The position numbers were made by a program, and so were the translations under genes. Positions 19,082 through 27,907 of a DNA stretch of 64,000 nucleotides are shown here, piece by piece. Below the pieces are notes generated by a model, which was given only the letters and a program-made list of their open reading frames with translations, had not been told where the DNA came from and ran no database searches. Source of the DNA: Streptomyces cinerochromogenes (GTDB taxonomy: Bacteria > Actinomycetota > Actinomycetes > Streptomycetales > Streptomycetaceae); assembly GCF_014648635.1 (NCBI RefSeq), contig NZ_BMRM01000008.1:248001-312000 (forward strand), given 5' to 3'. Position 1 is the stretch's first letter, and the number at the start of each line of letters is the position of its first letter.

Positions 19082-19735
19082 ATGAGGTCCCTGGAAAGGC
19101 ATCGCGACGTCGGCGCGTACGCGCTCGGCGTGCTGGACGAGGCGGAGGCCTTCCGCTTCGAGGACCACCTCATGGAGTGCCCTCAGTGCGCGGCACGCGT
19201 GACCGAGTTCGGGCCCGCGACCCGGCAGTTGATGCTGTACCGCCGGGCCACGCCGCGTTTCGTGCACCCCATGGCACAGCCCGGTCCCCGGCTGCTGGAC
19301 CGGCTGCTCGGCGACCTGGCACGCCGGCAGCGGGCACGGCGCCGCCGGCTGCTGTACGGCCTGGCCGCCTCGGTGGTGCTGGCCGTGGCCGGTCCCGGGA
19401 TCGTGGCCTTCGCCGGCCACGAGGAGCCGGCCGCCCGGGTCACGGCGGCCACCGATCCGCGGACCGGGGTGTGGGCGCGGGTCACCTCCGCCGACCAGGA
19501 CTGGGGCAGCGATCTGCGGCTGGAGGTCAAGGACGGCTCCGGGGCGCACACCTGCCGGCTGGTCGCGGTCGGCCGCGACGGCACGGAACAGGTCGTCGCG
19601 GGCTGGACCAACCCCGGCGAGGGCGCCCGGCCCACCACCACGATGGGCGCCGCCTCGATGCACCCGGACCAGATCGCCCGCTACGAGATCCGCACGGCGG
19701 AGGGAAAGCTGCTGGTCACCGTCGGGGCACGGTGA
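19082..19735 (+). CDS. ZAS-family anti-sigma factor, membrane bound
   Basis: 217 residues. The N-terminal zinc-binding anti-sigma domain has His7 and the HLMECPQC motif (His29, Cys33, Cys36). A basic linker (ARRQRARRRR) leads into one transmembrane helix (about residues 99-117) and an extracytoplasmic domain of about 95 residues. The layout is that of an anti-sigma holding an ECF sigma at the membrane and releasing it on an outside or redox signal. The partner is most likely the ECF at 17726. ATG 19082 has GAGGA at about 19071. Confidence 0.88.
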   Translation: MRSLERHRDVGAYALGVLDEAEAFRFEDHLMECPQCAARVTEFGPATRQLMLYRRATPRFVHPMAQPGPRLLDRLLGDLARRQRARRRRLLYGLAASVVLAVAGPGIVAFAGHEEPAARVTAATDPRTGVWARVTSADQDWGSDLRLEVKDGSGAHTCRLVAVGRDGTEQVVAGWTNPGEGARPTTTMGAASMHPDQIARYEIRTAEGKLLVTVGAR

Positions 19736-19751
19736 CGGCACCAGCCGGGGC

Positions 19752-20615
19752 TCACTTCAGCAGGCGGGACAGCCTGCGGTCGGCCAACGGCTTGCCGCCC
19801 GTCTGGCAGGTCGCGCAGTACTGGAGCGAGGAGTCGCTGAAGGAGACCTCCCGGATGGTGTCGCCGCACACCGGGCAGGGCTCGCCGGTACGGCCGTGGA
19901 CGCGCAGGCCGCTCTTCTTCTCCGTCTTCAGGCGGCCGGCCGCCACTCCCCGGGACCGCTCGACCGCTTCGGCCAGCGTGTCGCGCAGCGCCGTGTACAG
20001 CCGGTGGGTCTCCTCCGGGGTCAGGGAGGCGGCGAGCTTGAACGGGGACATCCTCGCGGCGTGCAGGATCTCGTCGCTGTAGGCGTTGCCGACGCCCGCG
20101 ATCAGGGACTGGTCGCGCAGGGCGCCCTTCAGCTGCCGCCGCTCCTCCCGGAGCAGGGCGGCGAAGCGGTGCTCGTCGAAGTCGGCGGCGAGCGGGTCGG
20201 GGCCGAGGCGGGCGACGCCCGGGACCTCCCGGGGGTCCCGGACCACGTACACGGCGAGGCGCTTCTGGGTGCCGGCCTCGGTCAGGTCGAAGCCCTCGCC
20301 GGTCTCCAGCGCCACCCGCAGCGCCAGCGGCCCCTTGCCCGGCTTGGGCGGGCCGTCGGGCAGCCGGTCCCTCCACTGGAGCCAGCCCGCGCGGGCCAGA
20401 TGGGTCACCAGGTGCAGGCCGGTGTCCGTCTCGACGTCCAGGAACTTGCCGTGCCGGCGCACGGCCGTCACCTCGGCGCCCTCGACGGCGGTGACCGGGG
20501 GGTCGTAGGTCTTCAGAACGCTGACGGCGACCGGCAGTACCCGCACCAGCCGCCGTCCGACCAGGTGCTCGGTGAGGAAGTCCGTCAGCGCTTCTACCTC
20601 GGGCAGTTCCGGCAT
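19752..20615 (-). CDS. Fpg/Nei-family DNA glycosylase
   Basis: A 287-residue bifunctional DNA glycosylase/AP lyase for oxidised bases. Catalytic Pro2-Glu3 (MPELPEVEAL) and Lys57 (RRHGKFLDV) are present, as is the helix-two-turn-helix QSLIAGVGNAYSDEIL. The C-terminal zinc finger has two Cys pairs (CPVC and CATC, 15-20 residues apart). Many Streptomyces have several paralogues, so I give no mutM or nei symbol. It is last in a run with the SpoIIE-type gene 34 bp upstream. It is convergent with the anti-sigma gene (16 bp). Confidence 0.93.
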   Translation of the reverse strand: MPELPEVEALTDFLTEHLVGRRLVRVLPVAVSVLKTYDPPVTAVEGAEVTAVRRHGKFLDVETDTGLHLVTHLARAGWLQWRDRLPDGPPKPGKGPLALRVALETGEGFDLTEAGTQKRLAVYVVRDPREVPGVARLGPDPLAADFDEHRFAALLREERRQLKGALRDQSLIAGVGNAYSDEILHAARMSPFKLAASLTPEETHRLYTALRDTLAEAVERSRGVAAGRLKTEKKSGLRVHGRTGEPCPVCGDTIREVSFSDSSLQYCATCQTGGKPLADRRLSRLLK

Positions 20616-20649
20616 ACGTCCAGAGTGCCATCCGGCACCGACAACGGTC

Positions 20650-22719
20650 CTAGGGCAGCCGGAACTCGCACCAGACCGCCTTGCCGCCGCCGCGGGCCTC
20701 CACGCCCCAGACGTCGGCGAGCCGGTCCACGAGGAGCAGACCGCGGCCGGAGACGCCGTCCTGCCCCGCCTCGCGGCGGCGCGGCAGGGCGCTGGAGGAG
20801 TCCTCGACCTCGATGCGCAGCCGGCGGTCGCTGCCGACCAGGGCCCGCAGGGTGACGATCGCGGAGCCCTCGGTGTGCAGCAGCGCGTTGGTGATCAGCT
20901 CGTCGGCGGCCAGCTCGATCTCGTCGGCGCGGTCACGGGCGCCCCAGGCGCGCACCGCGGCGCGGATCATGTGCCGGGCCCGGATGAGCGCCTCGGGATC
21001 GCCTGCCGCGACGTGCTGCCGGAGCCGGCCGGCGGCGCGCGCGGTCCCGGGGGCGTTGCGGCGCAGCAGGAGCAGGGCCACGTCGTCGTCGCCGCCCTGC
21101 TCCTCGGACCGCCGGATCAGCAGGTCGGCGAGTTCGTCCACCTCGTCCGGGCCGTCCCCGATGAGCGCGGCGAGGCCGCGCATGCCGTCGTCGAGATCGG
21201 TCCCGGGCTGTTCGACGAGGCCGTCGGTGCACAGCAGCAGGGTGTGCCCGGGGTCGAGTTCCAGGGTGGCGACCGGGTACTCCAGTCGGCCGAACTCGGC
21301 GGACAGGCCGAGCGGCAGCCCGCCCTCGACGGGGACCCGGGTGCAGCTGCCGTCGCTGTGCCGGACCAGCGGGTCGATGTGCCCGGCGCGGACCATCTGG
21401 ACGACTCCGGTGGACAGGTCGGCCTCGGCGTACAGGCAGGTGGCGAACCGGTCGGTGTCGAGTTCGTGCAGGAAGACCGAGGCGCGGGCCATCACGGTGG
21501 CCGGGGTGTGGCCCTCGGCGGCGTAGGCCCGCAGCACGATCCGCAGCTGGCCCATGACGGCCGCCGCGTGCGTGTCGTGGCCCTGGACGTCCCCGATGAC
21601 CGCGCCGACCCGGCCGCCGGGCAGCGGGATCAGGTCGTACCAGTCCCCGCCGATGTCCCGGCCGAGGGCCGCCGAGCGGTAGCGGACCGCGACGTCGGCG
21701 CCGCGGACGCGGGGGATGGTGCGGGGCAGCATGGCCTGCTGGAGGCCCTGGGCGAGGTCCTTCTCCTGTTCGTAGAGCATGGCCCGCATGAGGCTCTGGG
21801 CGATGCTGCTGCCCAGCGCGACGAGGACGGCGCGCTCCTCCGCGGAGAAGCCGCGCCGGTCGTCGTAGAGCAGGCCCATCCCGCCGATCGGGCGGGCCTG
21901 GGCGATCAGGGGCAGATAGGCGGCCGAGGTGATGTGCAGGTCGGTGATGTGCGGCCAGAGGATCGGGTAGCACGCGGCGAACTCCTCCGGGGACTCGATG
22001 AACCGCGGGGTGAGCGTGCGGACGACCTCGCTCATCGGGTACGGCTCGTCGATCCGGGTGATGCGGGTGCCGGGGACGGAGCTGCCCGCGGGTCCCTCGG
22101 CCACCAGCCGGATCCGGCCCGCCTCCACCAGGCCCATCACCAGGCTGGCCGCGCCCAGGTGGCGGACGCCGTGGGTGTCCTTGAGGACGTCGATGACGTC
22201 CTGGACGCTGCGGGCGTGGGCGAGGGCGGCGGAGATCACCTGGACGACGCCGGTCTGCTGCCGGAAGGCCTGGTCCTGGGCGGCCCGCAGGCTGCGGGCC
22301 GAGCTGTCGGCGAGTTCCTCGGTGGCGTCGCGGACGATGCCGACGACCCGGCGCGGGCGGCCGGTGTCGTCGCGCCGGATGTAGCCCTGGGTGTGCGTCC
22401 AGCGCATGGTGCCGTCGCGGCAGCGGATGCGGAAGTAGGCGCCGTAGTTCTCACTGCCGTCCTTGATCGCCCGGGCGACCGCCGCGTCCAGCCGGGCGGC
22501 CTCCGGCGGCGGCACCCGGAGGGCCAGGGTCTCGGGGCGCCCGTCGTACTCCTCGGGCCGCAGGTCGAACACGGCGAAGGCCTGGGCGTCCATGTGGAAG
22601 AGACCGGCGTCCAGGTCCCAGTCGAAGCTGCCCATGCGGTTGAGCGCGAGGATCGGGTCCGGGTGTGCGGGCCAGTCCTCCGGGAGGGACAGGGCGGCGC
22701 TCGCTCCCTGGTGGGCCAT
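20650..22719 (-). CDS. PAS-GAF-SpoIIE phosphatase-HATPase sensor/regulator
   Basis: A 689-residue cytosolic multidomain protein. PAS (about 25-135) ends with the PAC-like MRWTHTQGYIRRDDTG. GAF (about 150-300) and a PP2C-type SpoIIE domain (about 330-555) follow, the latter with metal motifs GGDWYDLIPLPGG, IGDVQGHD, LLLCTDG and GGDDDVALLLL. A C-terminal GHKL ATPase (about 565-689) has AADELITNALLHTEG and SGRGLLLVDRLADVWG. It thus combines the phosphatase and the anti-sigma-type kinase of a partner-switch module. The target anti-anti-sigma is not in this window. It lies between the lipoprotein gene (28 bp) and the glycosylase gene (34 bp). Confidence 0.93.
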   Translation of the reverse strand: MAHQGASAALSLPEDWPAHPDPILALNRMGSFDWDLDAGLFHMDAQAFAVFDLRPEEYDGRPETLALRVPPPEAARLDAAVARAIKDGSENYGAYFRIRCRDGTMRWTHTQGYIRRDDTGRPRRVVGIVRDATEELADSSARSLRAAQDQAFRQQTGVVQVISAALAHARSVQDVIDVLKDTHGVRHLGAASLVMGLVEAGRIRLVAEGPAGSSVPGTRITRIDEPYPMSEVVRTLTPRFIESPEEFAACYPILWPHITDLHITSAAYLPLIAQARPIGGMGLLYDDRRGFSAEERAVLVALGSSIAQSLMRAMLYEQEKDLAQGLQQAMLPRTIPRVRGADVAVRYRSAALGRDIGGDWYDLIPLPGGRVGAVIGDVQGHDTHAAAVMGQLRIVLRAYAAEGHTPATVMARASVFLHELDTDRFATCLYAEADLSTGVVQMVRAGHIDPLVRHSDGSCTRVPVEGGLPLGLSAEFGRLEYPVATLELDPGHTLLLCTDGLVEQPGTDLDDGMRGLAALIGDGPDEVDELADLLIRRSEEQGGDDDVALLLLRRNAPGTARAAGRLRQHVAAGDPEALIRARHMIRAAVRAWGARDRADEIELAADELITNALLHTEGSAIVTLRALVGSDRRLRIEVEDSSSALPRRREAGQDGVSGRGLLLVDRLADVWGVEARGGGKAVWCEFRLP

Positions 22720-22747
22720 GGGGCCCAGACTGCCAGGGTCCGGCCGA

Positions 22748-23782
22748 TTATTCGACCTGGTCGGCGAGCCGGTCCGCTGGGGCCGCCCCGGAAGCCGTCC
22801 CGGGAGCTGTCCGGGGGGCTGCCCCGGGATCCGTCCCGGGAGCGGCGAGCGCGGTGCCGGTCGGGGCGGGCCCCGGGGGACCGGGGCCGGCCGGACCGGT
22901 GCCCGTGGCGCCGGGGGCGGGGCCGGCCGGGCCGGGGGTGGTGGCGGCGCCGGTGGTGGCCGGGGCGGTCGTGGCCGGGTGGGGGGTGGCCGGGGTGGCG
23001 GTGGCCGGTGCCGGCGGGGGTACGACCCGGTCCCTGCGCACGTCGGGGCCGATCCGGCGCTCGATCCAGGTGCGCCCGGCGGCGTCGACCAGGGTGATGC
23101 TGGTGACAGGCCGGGACGCCGGGGTCACCACGACCACCTGGTTCGGCCGGTAGCCGGCCCACGGGGTGCCGCGGGCGCCCGCCCCGCCGCGGGTCGGCGC
23201 GGGCGGCTCCAGCGGGTTGCCGCAGGCGCAGCGGACCCGGGGCAGGCCCCGGTCGTCGACCAGGACGGCGGTCCCGGCCTGCAGCACGGCCTGGTAGCGG
23301 GCCGCCCGGCCGTCGCGGTAGGCGTGGCTGGTGACACGGGTGTCGGCGCCGAGCACGACCGGGGTCAGGCCGCGCAGATAGCCGGGGAGCGCCGACCGGG
23401 GGACGCCGGCCGCCTGGGCGAAGGCCTCGGCCTTGGCCTCGTCCGCCGCCAGGTACCGCACGTGCCGCTCGACGTCGCAGCCGGCGACGCGGGGGGTGCC
23501 CCGGTACAGACCGGGTGTCGCGCCGGACACGCTGCGGGTCGCGCGCAGGGGCGCCTCGACGTCACCGGACTGGACCCGGGCGGTGCTCCGGGGGGACCCC
23601 GTCCTGAAGGCGCCGGTGTCCGTGGGTTCGGTGAAGGGCTCGGGTCCTCGCTCGCCGGCGGCCTGCAGCCAGACCAGTTCCCCCGTCCTGGTCTGCTTGA
23701 CGCCGGAGCCGGCGCAGCCCGCGGCCAGCAGCGCCATGATGAGCGCGCAGACCGTGGGGATGGATCGGGTGGGTATCCGCAC
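22748..23782 (-). CDS. DUF6777-like lipoprotein with Ala/Pro/Thr-rich tail
   Basis: A 344-residue exported lipoprotein. The signal peptide has the lipobox LLAAGC (Cys23). A globular part (about 75-235) contains three or four Cys (RVAGCDVERHVRY, RVRCACGNPLEPP) and the GTPWAGYRPNQVVVV stretch that I associate with DUF6777, of unknown function. The last 100 residues are Ala/Pro/Thr/Gly-rich, typical of a wall-crossing or flexible tail. GTG 23782. It is first of a minus-strand run with the SpoIIE-type gene and is divergent from the lipase-maturation gene. Confidence 0.78.
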   Translation of the reverse strand: MRIPTRSIPTVCALIMALLAAGCAGSGVKQTRTGELVWLQAAGERGPEPFTEPTDTGAFRTGSPRSTARVQSGDVEAPLRATRSVSGATPGLYRGTPRVAGCDVERHVRYLAADEAKAEAFAQAAGVPRSALPGYLRGLTPVVLGADTRVTSHAYRDGRAARYQAVLQAGTAVLVDDRGLPRVRCACGNPLEPPAPTRGGAGARGTPWAGYRPNQVVVVTPASRPVTSITLVDAAGRTWIERRIGPDVRRDRVVPPPAPATATPATPHPATTAPATTGAATTPGPAGPAPGATGTGPAGPGPPGPAPTGTALAAPGTDPGAAPRTAPGTASGAAPADRLADQVE

Positions 23783-23908
23783 CGCACACTCCGCATCACT
23801 GTGGGTGATTACGCCCTATTGTTGGCATTGCTCAGGTTTGCCTGGCAACTCGGGGAACGTCGTGACGACAGCCGCGCCGGTGTACCCGCACAGGAGGCAC
23901 GCACAGCC

Positions 23909-25330
23909 GTGGACTGGTTCACCGCACCCGACTACTGGCTGAGCCGGCTGGTTCTGCAGCGGGCTCTGGCGGCCGTGTACCTGGTCGCGTTCCTGACGGC
24001 GGCCCTGCAGTTCCGGGCCCTGCTGGGCGAGCGCGGGATGCTGCCGATCCCCCGCTTCACCGCCCGGGTGCGCTTCCGGCGCGCGCCGAGCCTGTTCCAC
24101 CTGCGCTACTCCGACCGCTTCTTCGCGGCCTGCGCCTGGACGGGCTGCGCGGTGTCGGCGGCCCTGCTGGCCGGCGCGGACTCCGCGCTGCCGCTGTGGG
24201 CGGGGATCCTGCTGTGGCTGGTGCCGTGGGCGCTGTACCTGTCGATCGTCAACGTGGGCCAGACGTGGTACGCGTTCGGCTGGGAGTCGCTGCTGCTGGA
24301 GACGGGTTTCCTCGCCGCGTTCCTCGGCAACGACGAGGTGGCGCCGCCGGTCGTCGTGCTGTTCCTGCTGCGCTGGATCCTGTTCCGGGTCGAGTTCGGG
24401 GCCGGACTGATCAAGCTGCGGGGCGACGCCTGCTGGCGGAAGCTGACCTGCCTCGACTACCACCACGAGACCCAGCCGATGCCGGGCCCGCTGAGCTGGT
24501 TCTTCCACCATCTGCCGAGGCCCCTGCACCGGGTGGAGGTGGCCGCCAACCACGTCACCCAGCTGGCCGTGCCGGTCCTGCTGTTCACCCCGCAGCCGAT
24601 CGCCTCGGCCGCCGCCGCCCTGATGATCGTCACCCAGCTGTGGCTGGTGCTCTCCGGGAACTTCTCCTGGCTGAACTGGATCACCATCGTGCTGGCCGTG
24701 TCCGCGCTCCGGCTGCCGGCGACCGCGCCGCCGGTGCCGGCGGCGCCGCTGTGGTACGAGGTGCTGGTGCTCGCGGTCGCCGCGCTGCTGGTCCTCCTGA
24801 GCTACCGCCCGGTGGCGAACATGGTCTCCCGCCGCCAGATCATGAACCGCTCCTTCGACCCGCTGCACCTGGTGAACACCTACGGCGCGTTCGGCAGCGT
24901 CAGCCGGATCCGCTACGAGGTGGTGGTCGAGGGCACCCTGGACGACACCCCGCGCGCGGACTCCGACTGGCGGGAGTACGCGTTCCGGGGCAAGCCCGGG
25001 GATCCCCGGCGCTGGCCGCGCCAGTTCGCCCCCTACCACCTGCGCCTGGACTGGCTGATGTGGTTCGCGGCGCTGTCGCCCGGCTATGCGGGGGAATGGT
25101 TCGGGGCGCTGGTGGAACGCCTGCTGGAGAACGACCGGGACACGCTCAGGCTGCTGCGCCGCTCCCCGTTCCCGCCGGACACCCCGCCCCGCTATGTCCG
25201 GGCCCGGCTGTTCCGGTACCGGTACACGAGCTGGCGGGAGCTGCGGGAGACGGGGGCGTGCTGGGAGCGGACGTTCGTGCGGGAGTACCTGCCGCCGACG
25301 CGGCTGGCGGGCGTGGCTCAGAGGTCGTAG
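23909..25330 (+). CDS. Lipase maturation factor family membrane protein
   Basis: 473 residues with multiple membrane helices, resembling LMF1, which folds lipases in the animal ER. Distinctive phrases are WESLLLETGFLAAFLG, LLRWILFRVEFGAGLIKLRG, CLDYHHETQPMPGPLSWFFH, and the C-terminal globular DUF1222-type part with FDPLHLVNTYGAFGSV and LMWFAALSP. GTG 23909 has AGGAGG at 23892-23897. The bacterial client is unknown and no lipase gene is adjacent. The stop overlaps the convergent amidohydrolase stop by 13 bp. Confidence 0.9.
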   Translation: MDWFTAPDYWLSRLVLQRALAAVYLVAFLTAALQFRALLGERGMLPIPRFTARVRFRRAPSLFHLRYSDRFFAACAWTGCAVSAALLAGADSALPLWAGILLWLVPWALYLSIVNVGQTWYAFGWESLLLETGFLAAFLGNDEVAPPVVVLFLLRWILFRVEFGAGLIKLRGDACWRKLTCLDYHHETQPMPGPLSWFFHHLPRPLHRVEVAANHVTQLAVPVLLFTPQPIASAAAALMIVTQLWLVLSGNFSWLNWITIVLAVSALRLPATAPPVPAAPLWYEVLVLAVAALLVLLSYRPVANMVSRRQIMNRSFDPLHLVNTYGAFGSVSRIRYEVVVEGTLDDTPRADSDWREYAFRGKPGDPRRWPRQFAPYHLRLDWLMWFAALSPGYAGEWFGALVERLLENDRDTLRLLRRSPFPPDTPPRYVRARLFRYRYTSWRELRETGACWERTFVREYLPPTRLAGVAQRS

Positions 25331-26157
25331 ACCCGGGCCGCGGTGGTCTCGAACAACGCGGTGCGCTCGGCCGGGCCGAGCGCCGAGGTCAGCTCCCGTG
25401 CGACGTCGTGCACCCGCGTGTAGGTGGCGGCCGTCGTGCACACGGGCCAGTCCGATCCGAACATCAGACGGCCGGGGCCGAAGGCCTCCAGGGCGGCGTC
25501 GGTGTACGGGCGGAGGTCCTCGGTCGTCCAGGAGGCGGGGTCGGCCTCGGTGACCAGGCCGGAGAGTTTGGCGACGGTGTTCGGGAGGGCGGCGAGGGCA
25601 CGGAGGCCCGAGGCCCAGGGTTCCCGGTCCCCGGAGGCGACGGGGGGCTTGCCCAGGTGGTCGAGGACGAAGGTGAGCCGGGGCAGCGCCGCGGCCGCCC
25701 TCACGCAGGCCGGCAGCTGGTGGGGCAGGACCACGAGGTCGTAGACCAGGCCGGCGTCGGCCACCGCGGCCAGGCCGCGCAGGACGTCGGGGCGCAGCAG
25801 CCACTCGGGGTCGGGTTCGCCCTGCACCTGGTGCCGGACGCCCTTGAGGAAGGAGCCGCCGGGGAGCGCGCGCAGCCGGGCGAGTTCGTCGGCGACGTCG
25901 GGGCGGGTGAGGTCGGTCCAGCCGACGACGCCGGCGACCAGGCCGTGCCCGGCGGCGAGGGCGAGGAACTCGGGGGTCTCCTCGGCGGCGGTGACGGTCT
26001 GCACGAGGACGGTACGGTCGACCCCCGCGGACCGGGCCTCCGGCTCCAGGTCGGCGAGGCCGAAGTTCTTCCGCAGCGCGGCGAGTTCGGGCCCCCGGAT
26101 CCAGTCCTGGTCGCGGACGGCGAGGTCCCAGACGTGGTGGTGGGCGTCCACGGTCAC
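25318..26157 (-). CDS. Amidohydrolase, probable L-fucono-1,5-lactonase
   Basis: 279 residues of the amidohydrolase-2 (COG3618) family. It starts with the metal motif DAHHHVWD, has FVLDHLGKPP in the middle and MFGSDWPV near the end (catalytic Asp). In Xanthomonas and Burkholderia L-fucose pathways a family member opens the 1,5-lactone of the oxidised sugar. The neighbours here (aldo-keto reductase, fuconate-dehydratase-like enolase and SDR, all overlapping) support that role, with other aldonolactones possible. GTG 26157 overlaps the preceding TGA by 4 bp. It is last gene of the operon starting at 32852. Confidence 0.87.
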   Translation of the reverse strand: MTVDAHHHVWDLAVRDQDWIRGPELAALRKNFGLADLEPEARSAGVDRTVLVQTVTAAEETPEFLALAAGHGLVAGVVGWTDLTRPDVADELARLRALPGGSFLKGVRHQVQGEPDPEWLLRPDVLRGLAAVADAGLVYDLVVLPHQLPACVRAAAALPRLTFVLDHLGKPPVASGDREPWASGLRALAALPNTVAKLSGLVTEADPASWTTEDLRPYTDAALEAFGPGRLMFGSDWPVCTTAATYTRVHDVARELTSALGPAERTALFETTAARVYDL

Positions 26158-27137
26158 GGCAGCTCCCGTACGACGGGCAGGGCGGGGGGCAGCAGGCCGG
26201 CCTCGTGCAGTTCCCGCCAGAAGGCGTCCGGGACCGTCGCCTCGAACTGGTCGGCGCAGTCGTGGACTTCGGCGGCGGTACGGGCGCCGGCCAGGACGCT
26301 CGCCACGGCCGGGTGGGCCGAGCAGAAGGCCAGGGCGGCGGCGCGCAGGGTGGTGCCGTGGCGTTCGGCGACCTCCTTGATGCGCACGGCACGGTCCAGC
26401 AACTCCTGCGGCGCCCGTGTGTAGTCGTACGTCGCCCGGGGCGTCGGGTCCGCCAGCAGGCCGGAGTTGAAGGGGCCGCCGACGACCACCGACACGCCCC
26501 GGCGTTCGGCCTCGGGCAGCAGCTCCGTCGCCGCGCCCTGGTCGAGGAGGGTGTACCGGCCCGCGCAGAGCACCACGTCCACGTCGGTGTCGCGGACGAA
26601 CCGGGTGAGCATCTCCGCCTGGTTCATGCCCGCGCCGATCGCCCCCACCACGCCCTCCGCGCGGAGCTTCTCCAGGGCCGGGTAGCCCTCACGGAAGGCC
26701 TGTTCGGCGTGGTCGTCGGGGTCGTGGAGGTGGACGAGGTCGACCCGGTCGAGGCCGAGGCGCTCCAGGCTCGCCTCCAGGGTGCGGCGGACGCCGTCGG
26801 CGGTGAAGTCCCAGACGCGGTGGTGGGTGGCGGGTACGGCGAAGCCGTGGGCGAGGTCGTCGCCGGTGCCGTCGGCGGGGTCGAGGCGGCGGCCGACTTT
26901 GGTGGAGACCGTGTACCGGGCGCGGTCGTAGGCGCGCAGGGCCGCGCCGAGGCGGCGTTCGGAGAGGCCGAGGCCGTAGTGGGGGGCGGTGTCGAAGTAG
27001 CGGATGCCGCGCTGCCAGGCGGCCCGGACCGCGGCATGGGCCTGTTCGTCGCTCACCGGGGTGTAGAGGTTGCCGAGGGCAGCGGCGCCGAAGCCCAGGG
27101 GGGTGACCTCGACGCCGCTGCGTCCCAGCCGGGTCAC
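26154..27137 (-). CDS. Aldo-keto reductase, probable L-fucose (galactose-type) dehydrogenase
   Basis: A 327-residue TIM-barrel NAD(P) oxidoreductase. The AKR tetrad is visible: Asp/Tyr in YFDTAPHYGLG, Lys in VSTKVGR and His in LVHLHDPDD. Its closest character is the L-fucose/D-threo-aldose 1-dehydrogenase group, which oxidises L-fucose to L-fucono-1,5-lactone and fits the next gene, a lactonase. GTG 27137 overlaps the SDR TGA by 4 bp and its own TGA overlaps the next GTG. Upstream frame to 27620 lies inside the SDR gene and is rejected. Confidence 0.88.
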   Translation of the reverse strand: MTRLGRSGVEVTPLGFGAAALGNLYTPVSDEQAHAAVRAAWQRGIRYFDTAPHYGLGLSERRLGAALRAYDRARYTVSTKVGRRLDPADGTGDDLAHGFAVPATHHRVWDFTADGVRRTLEASLERLGLDRVDLVHLHDPDDHAEQAFREGYPALEKLRAEGVVGAIGAGMNQAEMLTRFVRDTDVDVVLCAGRYTLLDQGAATELLPEAERRGVSVVVGGPFNSGLLADPTPRATYDYTRAPQELLDRAVRIKEVAERHGTTLRAAALAFCSAHPAVASVLAGARTAAEVHDCADQFEATVPDAFWRELHEAGLLPPALPVVRELP

Positions 27138-27907
27138 CGGTCCGCCGCCGGCCGCAGCCGCAGGCCCTGCATGCCGCCGTCGACGGCGAGGGCGGTGCCG
27201 GTGGTGGCTCCGGACAGGGGGCCGGCCAGGTAGGCGATGGCGCCCGCGACTTCGGCGGCGGAGACCAGTCGTCCGAGGGGCTGGCGGGCCTCCAGGGCGG
27301 CGCGTTCGGCGGCCGGGTCCTCGGCCGCGTCCAGCAGCCGGCCGATCCAGGGGGTGTCCGCCGTACCGGGGTTGACGCAGTTGACGCGGATGCCCTCGCG
27401 GACGTGGTCGGCGGCCATGGCGAGGGTGAGGGAGTACACGGCGCCCTTGGTGGCGCTGTACAGGGCGCGCTGGGGGAGGCCCGCGGTGGCCGCGATGGAG
27501 CAGGTGTTGACGATGGCCACGGTGCCCGGACGGGCGGTGGCGGCGCGGCGCAGGTACGGCAGGCAGGCGCGGGCGGTGCGGACCATGCCGAGGACGTTGA
27601 CGTCGAAGACGTGCCGCCACTCGGTGTCGTCGTTGTCCTCGACGGTGCCCTGGGCGCCGATGCCCGCGTTGTTCACGAGGATGTCGAGTCCGCCCAGTGC
27701 CTCGGCGGCCTCGGTCACGGCCGCACGCACCGAGGCGTCGTCGGTGACGTCGGCGCGCAGGCCGAGGAGCGGTTTCTCCACACGGGCCGGGTCCAGGTCG
27801 AGGACGGCGACCTGGGCGCCGCGCTCGGCGAGGAGGTCGGCGGTGGCCCGGCCGATGCCGGACGCGCCACCGGTGACCAGGGCGCGCAGCCCCGTGAAGT
27901 CGCTCAT
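27134..27907 (-). CDS. SDR dehydrogenase, probable 2-keto-3-deoxy-L-fuconate dehydrogenase
   Basis: A 257-residue classical short-chain dehydrogenase. It has TGGASGIG near residues 12-19, NNAG near residue 88, a catalytic Ser in NTCSIAAT and YSATKGA with the Tyr/Lys pair. In oxidative L-fucose catabolism an SDR oxidises 2-keto-3-deoxy-L-fuconate to the 2,4-diketo acid, and its place after the dehydratase supports that step. Direct sugar oxidation is an alternative. ATG 27907 overlaps the dehydratase TGA (ATGA) and its stop overlaps the AKR GTG. Confidence 0.87.
   Translation of the reverse strand: MSDFTGLRALVTGGASGIGRATADLLAERGAQVAVLDLDPARVEKPLLGLRADVTDDASVRAAVTEAAEALGGLDILVNNAGIGAQGTVEDNDDTEWRHVFDVNVLGMVRTARACLPYLRRAATARPGTVAIVNTCSIAATAGLPQRALYSATKGAVYSLTLAMAADHVREGIRVNCVNPGTADTPWIGRLLDAAEDPAAERAALEARQPLGRLVSAAEVAGAIAYLAGPLSGATTGTALAVDGGMQGLRLRPAADR

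Noticed and set aside
20572..23097. 841-codon plus-strand frame opposite the SpoIIE-type gene
   Set aside because: A GC-skew shadow of a real gene with all catalytic motifs on the other strand.
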